A stretch of DNA of 64,000 nt, from the NCBI RefSeq assembly GCF_011299555.1, contig NZ_CP049857.1, positions 3,224,001 through 3,288,000 on the forward strand, given 5' to 3'. This DNA comes from Dysgonomonas sp. HDW5A (GTDB taxonomy: Bacteria; Bacteroidota; Bacteroidia; Bacteroidales; Dysgonomonadaceae). Numbering within the stretch: position 1 is the first letter of the stretch; every line of letters starts with the position of its first letter. This document shows positions 30,214-39,012 of this stretch, piece by piece. Under the pieces are notes generated by a model. It searched no databases. It was given only the letters and a program-made list of their open reading frames with translations, and was not told where the DNA came from. Made by a program: the position numbers and the translations under genes.

Positions 30214-30317
30214 AGTAATGCCTCCGATTTATTTATTACTTTTAATAGATATAAGTAAATCATTTTATAGTTTATATGCAATTTGAAAATTGCTATAAGA
30301 CCAATTTCTAGATCGGT

Positions 30318-32927
30318 TTATTTTAACTTCTCTAAGATTTCATCCACAGCTTTAGCTAAGCCATCAGAATTTTTACCTCCTGCTGTCGCAAAATGTGGTT
30401 GTCCACCACCTCCGCCTTGAATGTTTTTTGCTGCTTCGCGTACAATAGTTGACGCATTTAATCCATGTGCAACAAGATCATCCGATAGCATCAGGGTGAG
30501 ATTGGGTTTTTCGTCTATATCTGTTGCTCCTATGAACGCTGCATGCTCAGGGAATTCGCCTCTGATCTGAAATGCTATGTCTTTTACTATGTCAGCAGGC
30601 AAATGTCCTCTCAAAGTGAATATTTCGATGCCATTGACTATTTGTCTGTTCTTGATAGTAGACTCTTTTATCTGAATTGCCTTTTCTTTCATAAACTCTT
30701 CAATACGCTTTCGCATTTCAGCACTTTCGCTGAAGAATTTCTGGAATGCCTGAGTTAAGTTGGGGGCATTGTGCATCAAAGCCTTTAATTCGGTGATAAT
30801 ATCTTGTTGTGCATAGAAATATTCTTCGCATGCTTCGGCGGTAATTGCTTCGATACGTCTTACTCCGGCAGCTATAGAACTTTCGTTAATGATGCGAAAC
30901 GAACCGATTCGCCCTGTTGATGAAATGTGAGTTCCCCCACAAAGCTCTACAGAATCGGCAAAACGAATTACACGAACTTCTTCGCCGTATTTTTCTCCAA
31001 ACAGAGCCATTGCTCCCATTGCATGGGCTTCCGAAATAGGAATGTTACGAGCCTCATTCAATACAATGTTCTCTCTTATTTTAGCTGTTACAAAACGTTC
31101 TACTTTACGAATTTCCTCGTCAGTTAACTTTTGGAAATGCGAAAAGTCGAATCGAAGAACTGCCGGTGAAACAAAAGAGCCTTTTTGTTCAACATGTGTA
31201 CCTAATACTTCACGTAATCCCTCATGTAATAAGTGAGTTGCCGTGTGATTACATTCTACAGCTGTTCTCCTTTCCGTATTGATACGAGCTACAAAATGTG
31301 CTGTAATATCTTTCGGTAATTTTTTTGTGATGTGTTCAGCCAGATTGTTTTCGCGTTTGGTGTCGATAATTTCTATCTTTTCATCATCACTGATTAACCA
31401 ACCTGTATCACCGACCTGTCCACCCATTTCCGAATAGAAAGGAGTACGGTCGAGTACTATTTGATAAAATTCGTTGTTTTTTTGTTTCACCTGACGGTAA
31501 CGGAGTATCTCAGCTTCGCATTGCGTGTAATCATATCCGATAAACTCCTGCTCGCCTTCACGTATCACAATCCAGTCGCCGGTTTCTACAGCAGCAGCAT
31601 TGCGGGCACGGTCTTTTTGCTTTTGCATTTCAGCTTTAAAGCCTTCTTCATCAACACTCATATTATTTTCACGTAATATAAGTTCAGTTAAGTCAAGAGG
31701 AAATCCGTATGTATCGTATAAAGTAAAGGCATCAAGACCTTTTAAAACTGTTGAGTTGTTAGCTCTTGTTTCAGCAATTTGTCTATCCAATAACTTTATA
31801 CCGGTATCCAATGTGCGTAGGAACGATTCTTCTTCTTCCTGAATATCTCTAATAATAAGCGTTTTTTGCTGATATAGTTCAGGGTAAGCCTCGCTCATTG
31901 TTTCGATAAGGGTAGGGATCAGCTTATACATAAATGCTTTGTGCTGATTAAGGAAAGTATATCCATAACGAACAGCACGGCGAAGAATACGACGAATTAC
32001 ATATCCGGCTTTGGCATTCGAAGGTAATTGCCCATCGGCAATAGAAAAAGCAATCGTGCGGATATGGTCTGCGATAACTCGCATAGCTATATCTTTCTTC
32101 TCGTCCTCACCATATGTACTGTCGGTTAACTCTCCGATAGCTTTGATTAATGGTTGAAATACATCTGTATCGTAGTTTGAAGTTTTACCTTGTACAGCCA
32201 TGCAAAGACGCTCAAATCCCATACCTGTGTCTATAACTTTAGCAGGAAGTTCTTCAAGAGATTTGTCAGCTTTACGGTTAAATTGCATGAAAACAAGATT
32301 CCATATTTCGATAACATCAGGATCTTTGTTCACCAATAATGCACCGTCAACTTTGGCGCGTTCTTCGTCGGAACGTATATCGATGTGTATTTCGGAACAA
32401 GGACCGCAAGGACCTGTATCGCCCATCTCCCAGAAGTTATCTTTTTTATTTCCATTTATAATGCGTTCTTTAGGTAGGTATTGTACCCAGAAATCGGCAG
32501 CTTCGTCGTCGCGAGAAAGTCCCTCCTCGGGTGATCCCTCAAAAACAGTTACATATAGTCTTTCTTTGTCCAGTTTCAGAACTTCAGTCAGATATTCCCA
32601 TGCCCAAGCAATAGCTTCTTCTTTGAAGTAATCGCCAAAAGACCAGTTCCCCAACATCTCAAACATAGTGTGGTGATAGGTATCGTGACCTACTTCTTCT
32701 AAATCATTGTGCTTTCCACTTACGCGTAAACATTTTTGAGAATCCGCTACTCTAGGATATTTAATAGGTGCATTGCCCAAAATGATGTCTTTAAATTGAT
32801 TCATACCGGCATTGGTAAACATCAATGTGGGATCGTCTTTAATCACCATAGGAGCTGAAGAAACAATCTGATGTCCTTTAGACCTAAAAAATTCTTTGAA
32901 TGAATTGCGGATTTCTTTAGAAGTCAT
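30318..32927 (-). CDS. alaS: Alanyl-tRNA synthetase
   Basis: An 869-residue cytoplasmic enzyme charging tRNA-Ala. The class II catalytic core is at the N-terminus ([41 protein letters not shown]). The editing domain contains the zinc-binding [16 protein letters not shown] and [13 protein letters not shown], and the C-Ala domain ends with [14 protein letters not shown]. Full length, uninterrupted. It is divergent from the M23 peptidase gene and sits in a single-gene minus-strand unit. Confidence 0.97.
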   Translation of the reverse strand: MTSKEIRNSFKEFFRSKGHQIVSSAPMVIKDDPTLMFTNAGMNQFKDIILGNAPIKYPRVADSQKCLRVSGKHNDLEEVGHDTYHHTMFEMLGNWSFGDYFKEEAIAWAWEYLTEVLKLDKERLYVTVFEGSPEEGLSRDDEAADFWVQYLPKERIINGNKKDNFWEMGDTGPCGPCSEIHIDIRSDEERAKVDGALLVNKDPDVIEIWNLVFMQFNRKADKSLEELPAKVIDTGMGFERLCMAVQGKTSNYDTDVFQPLIKAIGELTDSTYGEDEKKDIAMRVIADHIRTIAFSIADGQLPSNAKAGYVIRRILRRAVRYGYTFLNQHKAFMYKLIPTLIETMSEAYPELYQQKTLIIRDIQEEEESFLRTLDTGIKLLDRQIAETRANNSTVLKGLDAFTLYDTYGFPLDLTELILRENNMSVDEEGFKAEMQKQKDRARNAAAVETGDWIVIREGEQEFIGYDYTQCEAEILRYRQVKQKNNEFYQIVLDRTPFYSEMGGQVGDTGWLISDDEKIEIIDTKRENNLAEHITKKLPKDITAHFVARINTERRTAVECNHTATHLLHEGLREVLGTHVEQKGSFVSPAVLRFDFSHFQKLTDEEIRKVERFVTAKIRENIVLNEARNIPISEAHAMGAMALFGEKYGEEVRVIRFADSVELCGGTHISSTGRIGSFRIINESSIAAGVRRIEAITAEACEEYFYAQQDIITELKALMHNAPNLTQAFQKFFSESAEMRKRIEEFMKEKAIQIKESTIKNRQIVNGIEIFTLRGHLPADIVKDIAFQIRGEFPEHAAFIGATDIDEKPNLTLMLSDDLVAHGLNASTIVREAAKNIQGGGGGQPHFATAGGKNSDGLAKAVDEILEKLK

Positions 32928-32977
32928 GATATTTATAACTATGTATTTTGTTTTACAGATTCTTAATAAATAATAGC

Positions 32978-33008
32978 TTGCAAAAATAAGCTAAAAACTT
33001 TACTTTTG
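32978..33008 (+). promoter_or_regulatory. Promoter of the M23 peptidase gene
   Basis: TTG at 32978-32980, 20 nt spacer, TACTTTTG at 33001-33008; the start codon is 45 nt further on. Confidence 0.7.
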
Positions 33009-33052
33009 TGCCCATCTCAGCGAATAAAATTGAGGTGACTTTATCTTAAAGA

Positions 33053-34027
33053 ATGGCAAAAAAGGTATTTTATATATATAATTCACAATCGCTGACGTAT
33101 GAGCGAGTCTATCCGAGCCTGGGAAAAAAAATATTTATAATCATTCGTAATCTTTTAGGGGGCATTATCTTGGGAGCTTTAGGCTTTTGGGCACTAATGT
33201 ATTATGTACTGGATTCTCCCAAAGAGATGGAATTGAAAAAAGAAAACCGCTTAATACGTACACAATATAATGTATTGTCCAAAAGAATGGATAATATCTC
33301 CGAAGTGTTAAAGGATATCCAACAGCGAGATGATAATATGTACAGAGCCATTTTCCATGCCGAGCCTATTGCTTCTGCAATACGTAACTCAACGGCGGGA
33401 GGAATCGGAAGATACGATTATCTGATGGAATTATCCAATCCGGATCTGATTGTTCAGACCTCTAAAAAAATAGATCTTATCTCGAAGCAATTATATGTAC
33501 AGTCTAAATCTTTTGATGAGATACTAGATTTATCGAGACAGCAAAAAGACCGTTTGCAGCACATACCCAGTATACAGCCTGTAGCGAATAAAGATCTTTC
33601 GCGTGTAGCTTCGGGTTATGGTACGCGTATCGATCCTGTGTATGGTACTCTAAGATTCCATGCCGGAATGGACTTTACGGCTAAGGAGGGTACCGATATT
33701 TATGCAACAGGCGATGGTGTAGTAACTTGGGCTGAATGGCGGCAGGGGTATGGTAATTGTATTATCATCGATCACGGTTATGGTTTTGAAACATTATATG
33801 GTCACATGAGTTCGTATATTGCTAAGCGAGGTCAGCAGGTGAAACGTGGCGAGCTTATAGGTAAAATAGGAAGTACAGGTAAATCAACAGGTCCTCACTT
33901 GCATTACGAGGTGCACGTGAAGGGTAAACCCGATAATCCTGCGAAGTACTACTTTATGGATCTTACTCCTGAAGAATACGATAAGATGTTGCAGATTGCA
34001 GCGAACCATGGTCAGGTAATGGATTAA
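33053..34027 (+). CDS. M23-family murein endopeptidase, membrane-anchored
   Basis: A 324-residue protein with one N-terminal transmembrane helix (IIRNLLGGIILGALGFWALM, residues about 30-50), then a coiled-coil-like stretch (about 60-100) and a LytM/M23 domain. Zinc ligands are in RFHAGMDF and GPHLHYEVH, with ETLYGHMSS between. Such proteins either cut peptidoglycan cross-links or, when degenerate, activate amidases; here the HxxxD and HxH motifs are intact, so an active enzyme is expected. It is followed 81 nt later by a MerR-type gene. Confidence 0.88.
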   Translation: MAKKVFYIYNSQSLTYERVYPSLGKKIFIIIRNLLGGIILGALGFWALMYYVLDSPKEMELKKENRLIRTQYNVLSKRMDNISEVLKDIQQRDDNMYRAIFHAEPIASAIRNSTAGGIGRYDYLMELSNPDLIVQTSKKIDLISKQLYVQSKSFDEILDLSRQQKDRLQHIPSIQPVANKDLSRVASGYGTRIDPVYGTLRFHAGMDFTAKEGTDIYATGDGVVTWAEWRQGYGNCIIIDHGYGFETLYGHMSSYIAKRGQQVKRGELIGKIGSTGKSTGPHLHYEVHVKGKPDNPAKYYFMDLTPEEYDKMLQIAANHGQVMD

Positions 34028-34107
34028 AGTCGATTGTTGAGATTTAGCTATCATTGTGAGGTTTGATTTTGAATTTATCATTTAACTTTGTCTTTTGACT
34101 TAAAAGT

Positions 34108-34452
34108 ATGATAGACTTTAGTAACAATAAGAAATTGTATTTTACCATAAAAGAAGTAGCTAACCACTTTAAAGTGAATGAGTCACTTCTTCGTTTCTGG
34201 GAAACCGAGTTTAAAGAAATTAAGCCTCGTAAAACTCCCGGAGGTGTACGTCAGTATACCCGAGAAGATATTGAAGCTATCGAACTGGTTTATTCTTTGG
34301 TTAAAAACAAAGGGTTGACTCTCGAAGGGGCAAGGCAGACTCTTAAACTGAAAAAAGATGAGGAAACACGTCGCATTGATTTGATTCACAGATTGGAGGA
34401 TATCAAAAAAGAGCTTAATGACTTGAAAGAAGGTTTAGAGAGTATATCATAA
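34108..34452 (+). CDS. MerR-family transcriptional regulator
   Basis: A 114-residue protein with an N-terminal MerR winged helix (FTIKEVANHFKVNESLLRFW, then RKTPGGVRQYTREDIEAIE) and a C-terminal coiled coil (residues about 85-112). There is no effector domain, so it belongs to the short group conserved in Bacteroidota whose signal is unknown. It follows the M23 peptidase gene closely, a pairing that may reflect cotranscription. A terminator is at 34476-34508. Confidence 0.85.
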   Translation: MIDFSNNKKLYFTIKEVANHFKVNESLLRFWETEFKEIKPRKTPGGVRQYTREDIEAIELVYSLVKNKGLTLEGARQTLKLKKDEETRRIDLIHRLEDIKKELNDLKEGLESIS

Positions 34453-34475
34453 GCCTTACATCATAATAATTATAG

Positions 34476-34508
34476 AGCAGTAGAAATGAAAGTTTCTGCT
34501 GCTTTTTC
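34476..34508 (+). terminator. Intrinsic terminator after the MerR gene
   Basis: Arms AGCAGTAGAAA / TTTCTGCTGCT (one G-U pair) and a T-rich tail. Confidence 0.8.
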
Positions 34509-34654
34509 TTTTTTAAGCTCACACAACTATTTATCTCTTTGGTAAGGAAAACAGCCATAGAAAATTATCCCCCTTTAATGTATCGTTAAATATTTTCTTT
34601 GACTGACTAAAAAAAAGAATCTGATTTTATTGCACAATCCAAATTAAAGTATCT

Positions 34655-34671
34655 ACTTTGTAATTCAAAGT
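34655..34671. promoter_or_regulatory. Operator-like palindrome 1 of the creD cluster
   Basis: ACTTTG-N5-CAAAGT, ending 9 nt before the ATG at 34681 and overlapping the sequence TACTTTG that resembles the -7 promoter box. The same arms and spacing recur before creD at 35606. Confidence 0.65.
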
Positions 34672-34680
34672 GAAAAATAT

Positions 34681-35289
34681 ATGGATAGCAATATTGATGA
34701 TTTAAGATACATTCGTTCTACAATGGAACGTTCGACTAAATTCCTTTCGTTGAGTGGAATATCAGGAGTCGTTGCAGGTTTAGTTGCTCTCTGTGGTGCT
34801 TTTATTGCCTATCTTATAATGACAAGATCGTTTGCTGTAACAGGTATTATCATATATGATCTTCTTATTCTGGCTGCTATTGTTTTGGTTTGTGCATGCT
34901 CGGTTGGGATCTATTTTTCAGTACGGAAAGCAAAGAAAATGGGAGCTAAGTTTTGGACTCCGGTTACTTTTCAATTGATAAAAGATGCAGGTGTTCCGCT
35001 CGTTGTGGGAGGTCTGTTCAGTTTGATATTGGTATATCAAGGCTATTTCGGAATGACAGCATCTACGATGCTTATCTTTTATGGTATTGCATTGATTAAT
35101 GCAGGAGCAAGAACGTATCGGGATATTAAAATACTGGGAGCCTGCGAAATCGTGTTGGGTTTGCTGGCAGGTATATTCATCGGAAACGGGCTGATATTGT
35201 GGGCAATGGGATTTGGTGTTTTACATATTGTGTATGGCATTGTGATGTACATGAAGTATGATGCAAAATCAGATAAAGCAAATGGATGA
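34681..35289 (+). CDS. Integral membrane protein of unknown function, upstream of creD
   Basis: A 202-residue protein with a short soluble N-terminus (MDSNIDDLRYIRSTMERSTKF) and about six transmembrane helices. I do not recognise a named family, though similar proteins commonly precede a winged-helix regulator and creD in Bacteroidetes. The stop overlaps the regulator start by 4 bp (ATGA), so they are translationally coupled. Transcription likely starts at a promoter embedded in the palindrome at 34655. It could be a sensor partner for the regulator, but this is inference. Confidence 0.7.
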   Translation: MDSNIDDLRYIRSTMERSTKFLSLSGISGVVAGLVALCGAFIAYLIMTRSFAVTGIIIYDLLILAAIVLVCACSVGIYFSVRKAKKMGAKFWTPVTFQLIKDAGVPLVVGGLFSLILVYQGYFGMTASTMLIFYGIALINAGARTYRDIKILGACEIVLGLLAGIFIGNGLILWAMGFGVLHIVYGIVMYMKYDAKSDKANG

Positions 35290-35588
35290 TGAAAGATATA
35301 ATATCAGGTCTAAATAAGATATTTGATAGCAGGATACGCTTGGGTATTATGTCGGTATTGGTTGTAAATGATAGTGTCGATTTTAATACTATCAAAGAGT
35401 TGCTCGAAGTGACTGACGGTAATTTGGCAAGCCATCTTAAGGCTTTGGAAAAAGAGGAGGTGATTGCTGTGAAAAAACAGTTTGTCGGGCGAAAACCAAA
35501 TACCTCATATAGTGTTACCGATCACGGGCGGAAGCTATTTCAGGAACATATTGATGCACTCGAAAAATTAATTAATCCTTTAACGTAA
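35286..35588 (+). CDS. Winged-helix transcriptional regulator (HTH_34 type)
   Basis: A 100-residue protein made almost entirely of a winged helix: FDSRIRLGIMSVLVVNDSVD, TIKELLEVTDGNLASHLKAL as recognition helix region, and VKKQFVGRKPNTSYSVTDHG as wing. It resembles the MarR/PadR-like regulators that accompany creD in Bacteroidota. Being encoded between two copies of the ACTTTG-N5-CAAAGT palindrome, it is the obvious candidate to bind them as a dimer and autoregulate. Effector unknown. Confidence 0.82.
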   Translation: MMKDIISGLNKIFDSRIRLGIMSVLVVNDSVDFNTIKELLEVTDGNLASHLKALEKEEVIAVKKQFVGRKPNTSYSVTDHGRKLFQEHIDALEKLINPLT

Positions 35589-35605
35589 ATTTTTTTTAAT
35601 TACAC

Positions 35606-35622
35606 ACTTTGAATTTCAAAGT
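35606..35622. promoter_or_regulatory. Operator-like palindrome 2 of the creD cluster
   Basis: ACTTTG-AATTT-CAAAGT, 21 nt before the creD ATG; arms identical to the palindrome at 34655. Confidence 0.65.
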
Positions 35623-35643
35623 TCTTTTAAATTATAAAGCAAT

Positions 35644-36969
35644 ATGGAAACTTCTAAATCATTTTTTCAAAAACATTCAGTAATCGTAAAGATTAGTATG
35701 ATCGCAGTTTTAACTTTATTGATGCTTATACCTGTAAACATGGTACAATCGTTGATAAGAGAGCGGGAGGAAAATAAAACAATTGTGCAGGAAGAAATCA
35801 GCGATAAGTGGGGTGGGCAGCAACGTTTAGTTGGACCTGTACTTGTTTTGCCTTATAAGACAAGAATTGCCGAAGGAAATCCGATAGTTGTGAAATATGC
35901 TTACTTTTTGCCCGATGAGTATAGCATAGAGGGTGAGATAAAACCCGAAGAACGTTCTCGGGGAATATATCAGGTTTTATGCTATCAATCGCTTATGCAG
36001 GTTAGGGGAAAGTTCAATTTTCCTGATTATGAAAAACTCAATTTGAGTGCCGACCAGATACAATGGGAGGATGCTTTTTTATTAGTCGGAGTTCCGGCAT
36101 TACAAGGAATCAAAAATAAAATAGATTTCAATGTGAATGGAAAGTCCCTTGATATATTAGCCAGTGTTGCTCCGAATGATTTAATGAACTCGGGTCTGAC
36201 AGTGAAAATGCCCTTAAATCCTACAGATATCAAGGAGGCTTATAACTTCAATTTCGATTTGGCTTTGAACGGAACTGACGGACTTTATTTTGCGCCTATC
36301 GGGAAGCATACAAGCATACATATGAAATCTGAGTATAAAACGGTAACCTTTATAGGTGACTTTTTACCTAATAGTCGAAAAATAGATCAATCGGGATTTG
36401 ATGCTCAATGGGAGATTTTCGATTATAATAGAAATTACGCTCAAATGTGGATAGGGCAAAATTCGGGTATCAGTGATTCATTATTAGGCATGGATTTATT
36501 ACTACCTGTCGATCAGTATCAAAAGACTATGCGTTCGGCTAAATATGCCATTATGTTTATAGTGCTCACTTTCGTTGTCTTTTTTATGGTTGAATTACTG
36601 AACAGAAAACGCATACACCCCGTTCAATATTTGTTGGTAAGCTTTGCTCTGGTATTGTTCTATAGCTTGCTTCTGGCATTGTCCGAATACATTGGCTTCG
36701 AATGGTCATATCTGATATCGGCATTAGCTATTGTATCGCTTATTACCTCTTATTCGTATTCGATATTTAAGTCAAATAAACAAGCATCTTTTATGGGAGT
36801 ATTCCTGTGTATATTGTATGTTTTCTTATACGTAATTCTTCAACTAGAAGATATGGCTCTGTTATTGGGAAGTACAGGATTATTTATAACACTGGCAATA
36901 GTAATGTATGTATCTCGTAAAGTCGATTGGTATAAAGAAGATGATAGGGTAGAGCAGTCTCTAAACTGA
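35644..36969 (+). CDS. creD: Cell envelope integrity protein CreD
   Basis: The 441-residue inner-membrane protein matches CreD: one N-terminal helix (about residues 15-35), a large periplasmic domain with KWGGQQRLVGPVLVLPYK and ADQIQWEDAFLLVGVPALQGI, LLPVDQYQKTMRSAKYAIMFI, and a C-terminal bundle of about five helices with the typical LVSFALVLFYSLLLALSEYIGF. In E. coli creD is controlled by CreBC and affects envelope integrity; here control is more likely by the small winged-helix protein encoded just upstream. Confidence 0.88.
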   Translation: METSKSFFQKHSVIVKISMIAVLTLLMLIPVNMVQSLIREREENKTIVQEEISDKWGGQQRLVGPVLVLPYKTRIAEGNPIVVKYAYFLPDEYSIEGEIKPEERSRGIYQVLCYQSLMQVRGKFNFPDYEKLNLSADQIQWEDAFLLVGVPALQGIKNKIDFNVNGKSLDILASVAPNDLMNSGLTVKMPLNPTDIKEAYNFNFDLALNGTDGLYFAPIGKHTSIHMKSEYKTVTFIGDFLPNSRKIDQSGFDAQWEIFDYNRNYAQMWIGQNSGISDSLLGMDLLLPVDQYQKTMRSAKYAIMFIVLTFVVFFMVELLNRKRIHPVQYLLVSFALVLFYSLLLALSEYIGFEWSYLISALAIVSLITSYSYSIFKSNKQASFMGVFLCILYVFLYVILQLEDMALLLGSTGLFITLAIVMYVSRKVDWYKEDDRVEQSLN

Positions 36970-36988
36970 TACAATATTAAAACAATAG

Positions 36989-37022
36989 AAAAGAGGCGGA
37001 TGAATAACATCCGCCTCTTTTT
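36989..37022. terminator. Bidirectional terminator between creD and the transglutaminase-like gene
   Basis: Perfect 12-bp stem AAGAGGCGGATG / CATCCGCCTCTT with T-runs on both sides, between convergent genes. Confidence 0.85.
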
Positions 37023-37050
37023 ATTCATATAAGCATCGTGTTTGAAATCT

Positions 37051-39012
37051 TTATTCTTTTACCAACACAATCATATCGGAAAACTGTTTAATAATCTCTG
37101 CATACGAATACTTTAAACGTGCGTAATCTTTAGCATCGTATAAGTTTGTATTGAAGAAATATTTCGCAGATACTTCTATCTTATTATCTACCTTCTTTGT
37201 GTTGTAATTTATGGTCATTAAGCGACTATCGTGAGTAAGCTCTTTGGGCAGATATTCTACTTTATAACCTTCGGGAATTTCTATTTCTGATTTATATTCT
37301 ACGTTACGTAAATAGATAAGATCAATAGGAAGTGTTCGTGTGGTTTGCTTGAACATATTATCCGAAACAGACAGATTACAGAAAGGATGAATGAATAACT
37401 TACCCGAAGCACTTTCGAAAGAGGTACTTGAATTAAATGAGAAGCTAAAGGGTTTATTCATTTCCGAATAATTGATAACGGTAAGGCTGTCCTCGATATT
37501 CACGTTGTTATTTTTCTTAAAATAGTCTACCAGATTATCATTTTTACCATCGTAAGTATTGCGGAATTGATAAGCATCTTGCCCCGAAAGTATATATTCG
37601 ATATTTACCTTCAATAATTGTTGCTGAGGTAATACTTTAATCTTAAACACCTTTTGAGTCTTTGCAACTTCTTTTTGGGTTGTAACAATCCATTCTTCGG
37701 TTTTAGGTTTAACTACTAGTGCTTCAACATTGGTACACCGTATAGGTAACTCGTCAAAATAACGAAGAGGCTCGGTTGCATCAACAAAATATTTTTGTCC
37801 GCCTATTTCAATTTGGGCAATTACATAATTTAGAAATTGCTGAAACGGATGGCTTTTACTTACAGCACCATGGTTTCGGGTACTTAAAACAACCGGATTG
37901 ACCGTTATATTGGCAGCTTTAAGTAATCCGATCAGGTATAAATTGATATCTGCCGAATTACCGCTTTTTGCTTTTAGGAAAGTAGATAAATTATCGGTTG
38001 CAAATTTGCCATTCGTTTCATCCCATTTATACATGGTTTTTACGTATTGGGTAATTTCAATTGCTTGTTCCAGTTGCGATTTATTAGCAAGATCAAGTGT
38101 CGGCAACAGTTTCTTTCCTTCTTTTTCGCTGTTCTTTATATATTTGCCAAAATCGTCTCTTTTTAAGAAGTCATCGCAAAGAGCAGGCCATGTTGATATA
38201 TAATTTTGAAAGCCCCCATTTGGAAAATAAATTTTAGAAATCTGGAAATTTATACTTACCATATAGTCTTCCTCTGCACTGATAAATTCTTCATCCCTGA
38301 ATGCAGGGAGGTTTTTCATACCAAAGGAGTAAATTTTTTCCTGATAAAGCAGAGATCCGAATCTTATATCCTGATTTTTTGTGACAGAATCAAATTCATC
38401 GAATTGCTTTACGCCCCGTACTATGTAAGTATATTCGTAATAAGGAATTGCCTTGTAGATAAGCTTGCTGTGTATAACAGGTATTTTTTGTTGGAACTCC
38501 CATTTCCGCATATGAAAGAAAAAGGGTGTGACAATGTGGTATTTATATTCTATGACGGAACCTTCTCTAACATCGGGCAGTGCGATTTTGAGGATAGATA
38601 CATCGTTGTTTATTTTTTCTTCAAAAACCTTTTTAGTATTAAGAACTGTTTTGGTTGGCTTTCCGTTTTCGTTATTGTATACGGTTGCTTCTATATCAAT
38701 AATAGACTCAACATCTCTGCCATCTTTATAAAAAGGAATTTCTATCTGTGCATATTTTGTTCCCGCAGCCTTTAATATTTTTATTTTGGTTCGGGTCTCC
38801 ATGTGCAGAAGAAACCCTTTTGTATCGTCTCCTTGAAAATAATTAGTACCGATGTCATATATAACTACCGCCTCTGCTTCGGGGTCGGCTGCATATTCAG
38901 TCATAGATGCTTCGTACTGGGTAATTTTGCCATATTCTTCCGAATAGTTTTCCTGAGCCTTGCTAAATAATGGAGCGATAGCCACTAAAACACAAAGGAT
39001 TATTTTTCTCAT
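37051..39012 (-). CDS. Exported DUF3857/transglutaminase-like protein
   Basis: A 653-residue protein with a signal peptide (MRKIILCVLVAIAPLFSKA-Q). The N-terminal DUF3857 domain includes VYNNENGKPTKTVLNTKKVFEEKI and LPDVREGSVIEYKYHIVTPF. A transglutaminase-like core follows, with KSGNSADINLYLIGLLKAAN where the catalytic Cys would be expected; that position reads Asn-Ser-Ala rather than Cys, so activity is doubtful. The C-terminal DUF3858-like region completes it. It overlaps its upstream neighbour by 4 bp. Function in the periplasm is not established. Confidence 0.75.
   Translation of the reverse strand: MRKIILCVLVAIAPLFSKAQENYSEEYGKITQYEASMTEYAADPEAEAVVIYDIGTNYFQGDDTKGFLLHMETRTKIKILKAAGTKYAQIEIPFYKDGRDVESIIDIEATVYNNENGKPTKTVLNTKKVFEEKINNDVSILKIALPDVREGSVIEYKYHIVTPFFFHMRKWEFQQKIPVIHSKLIYKAIPYYEYTYIVRGVKQFDEFDSVTKNQDIRFGSLLYQEKIYSFGMKNLPAFRDEEFISAEEDYMVSINFQISKIYFPNGGFQNYISTWPALCDDFLKRDDFGKYIKNSEKEGKKLLPTLDLANKSQLEQAIEITQYVKTMYKWDETNGKFATDNLSTFLKAKSGNSADINLYLIGLLKAANITVNPVVLSTRNHGAVSKSHPFQQFLNYVIAQIEIGGQKYFVDATEPLRYFDELPIRCTNVEALVVKPKTEEWIVTTQKEVAKTQKVFKIKVLPQQQLLKVNIEYILSGQDAYQFRNTYDGKNDNLVDYFKKNNNVNIEDSLTVINYSEMNKPFSFSFNSSTSFESASGKLFIHPFCNLSVSDNMFKQTTRTLPIDLIYLRNVEYKSEIEIPEGYKVEYLPKELTHDSRLMTINYNTKKVDNKIEVSAKYFFNTNLYDAKDYARLKYSYAEIIKQFSDMIVLVKE

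Noticed and set aside
38206-38775. 189-codon plus-strand frame opposite the transglutaminase-like gene
   Set aside because: Cys/Phe/Tyr-rich antisense shadow with no recognisable domain.
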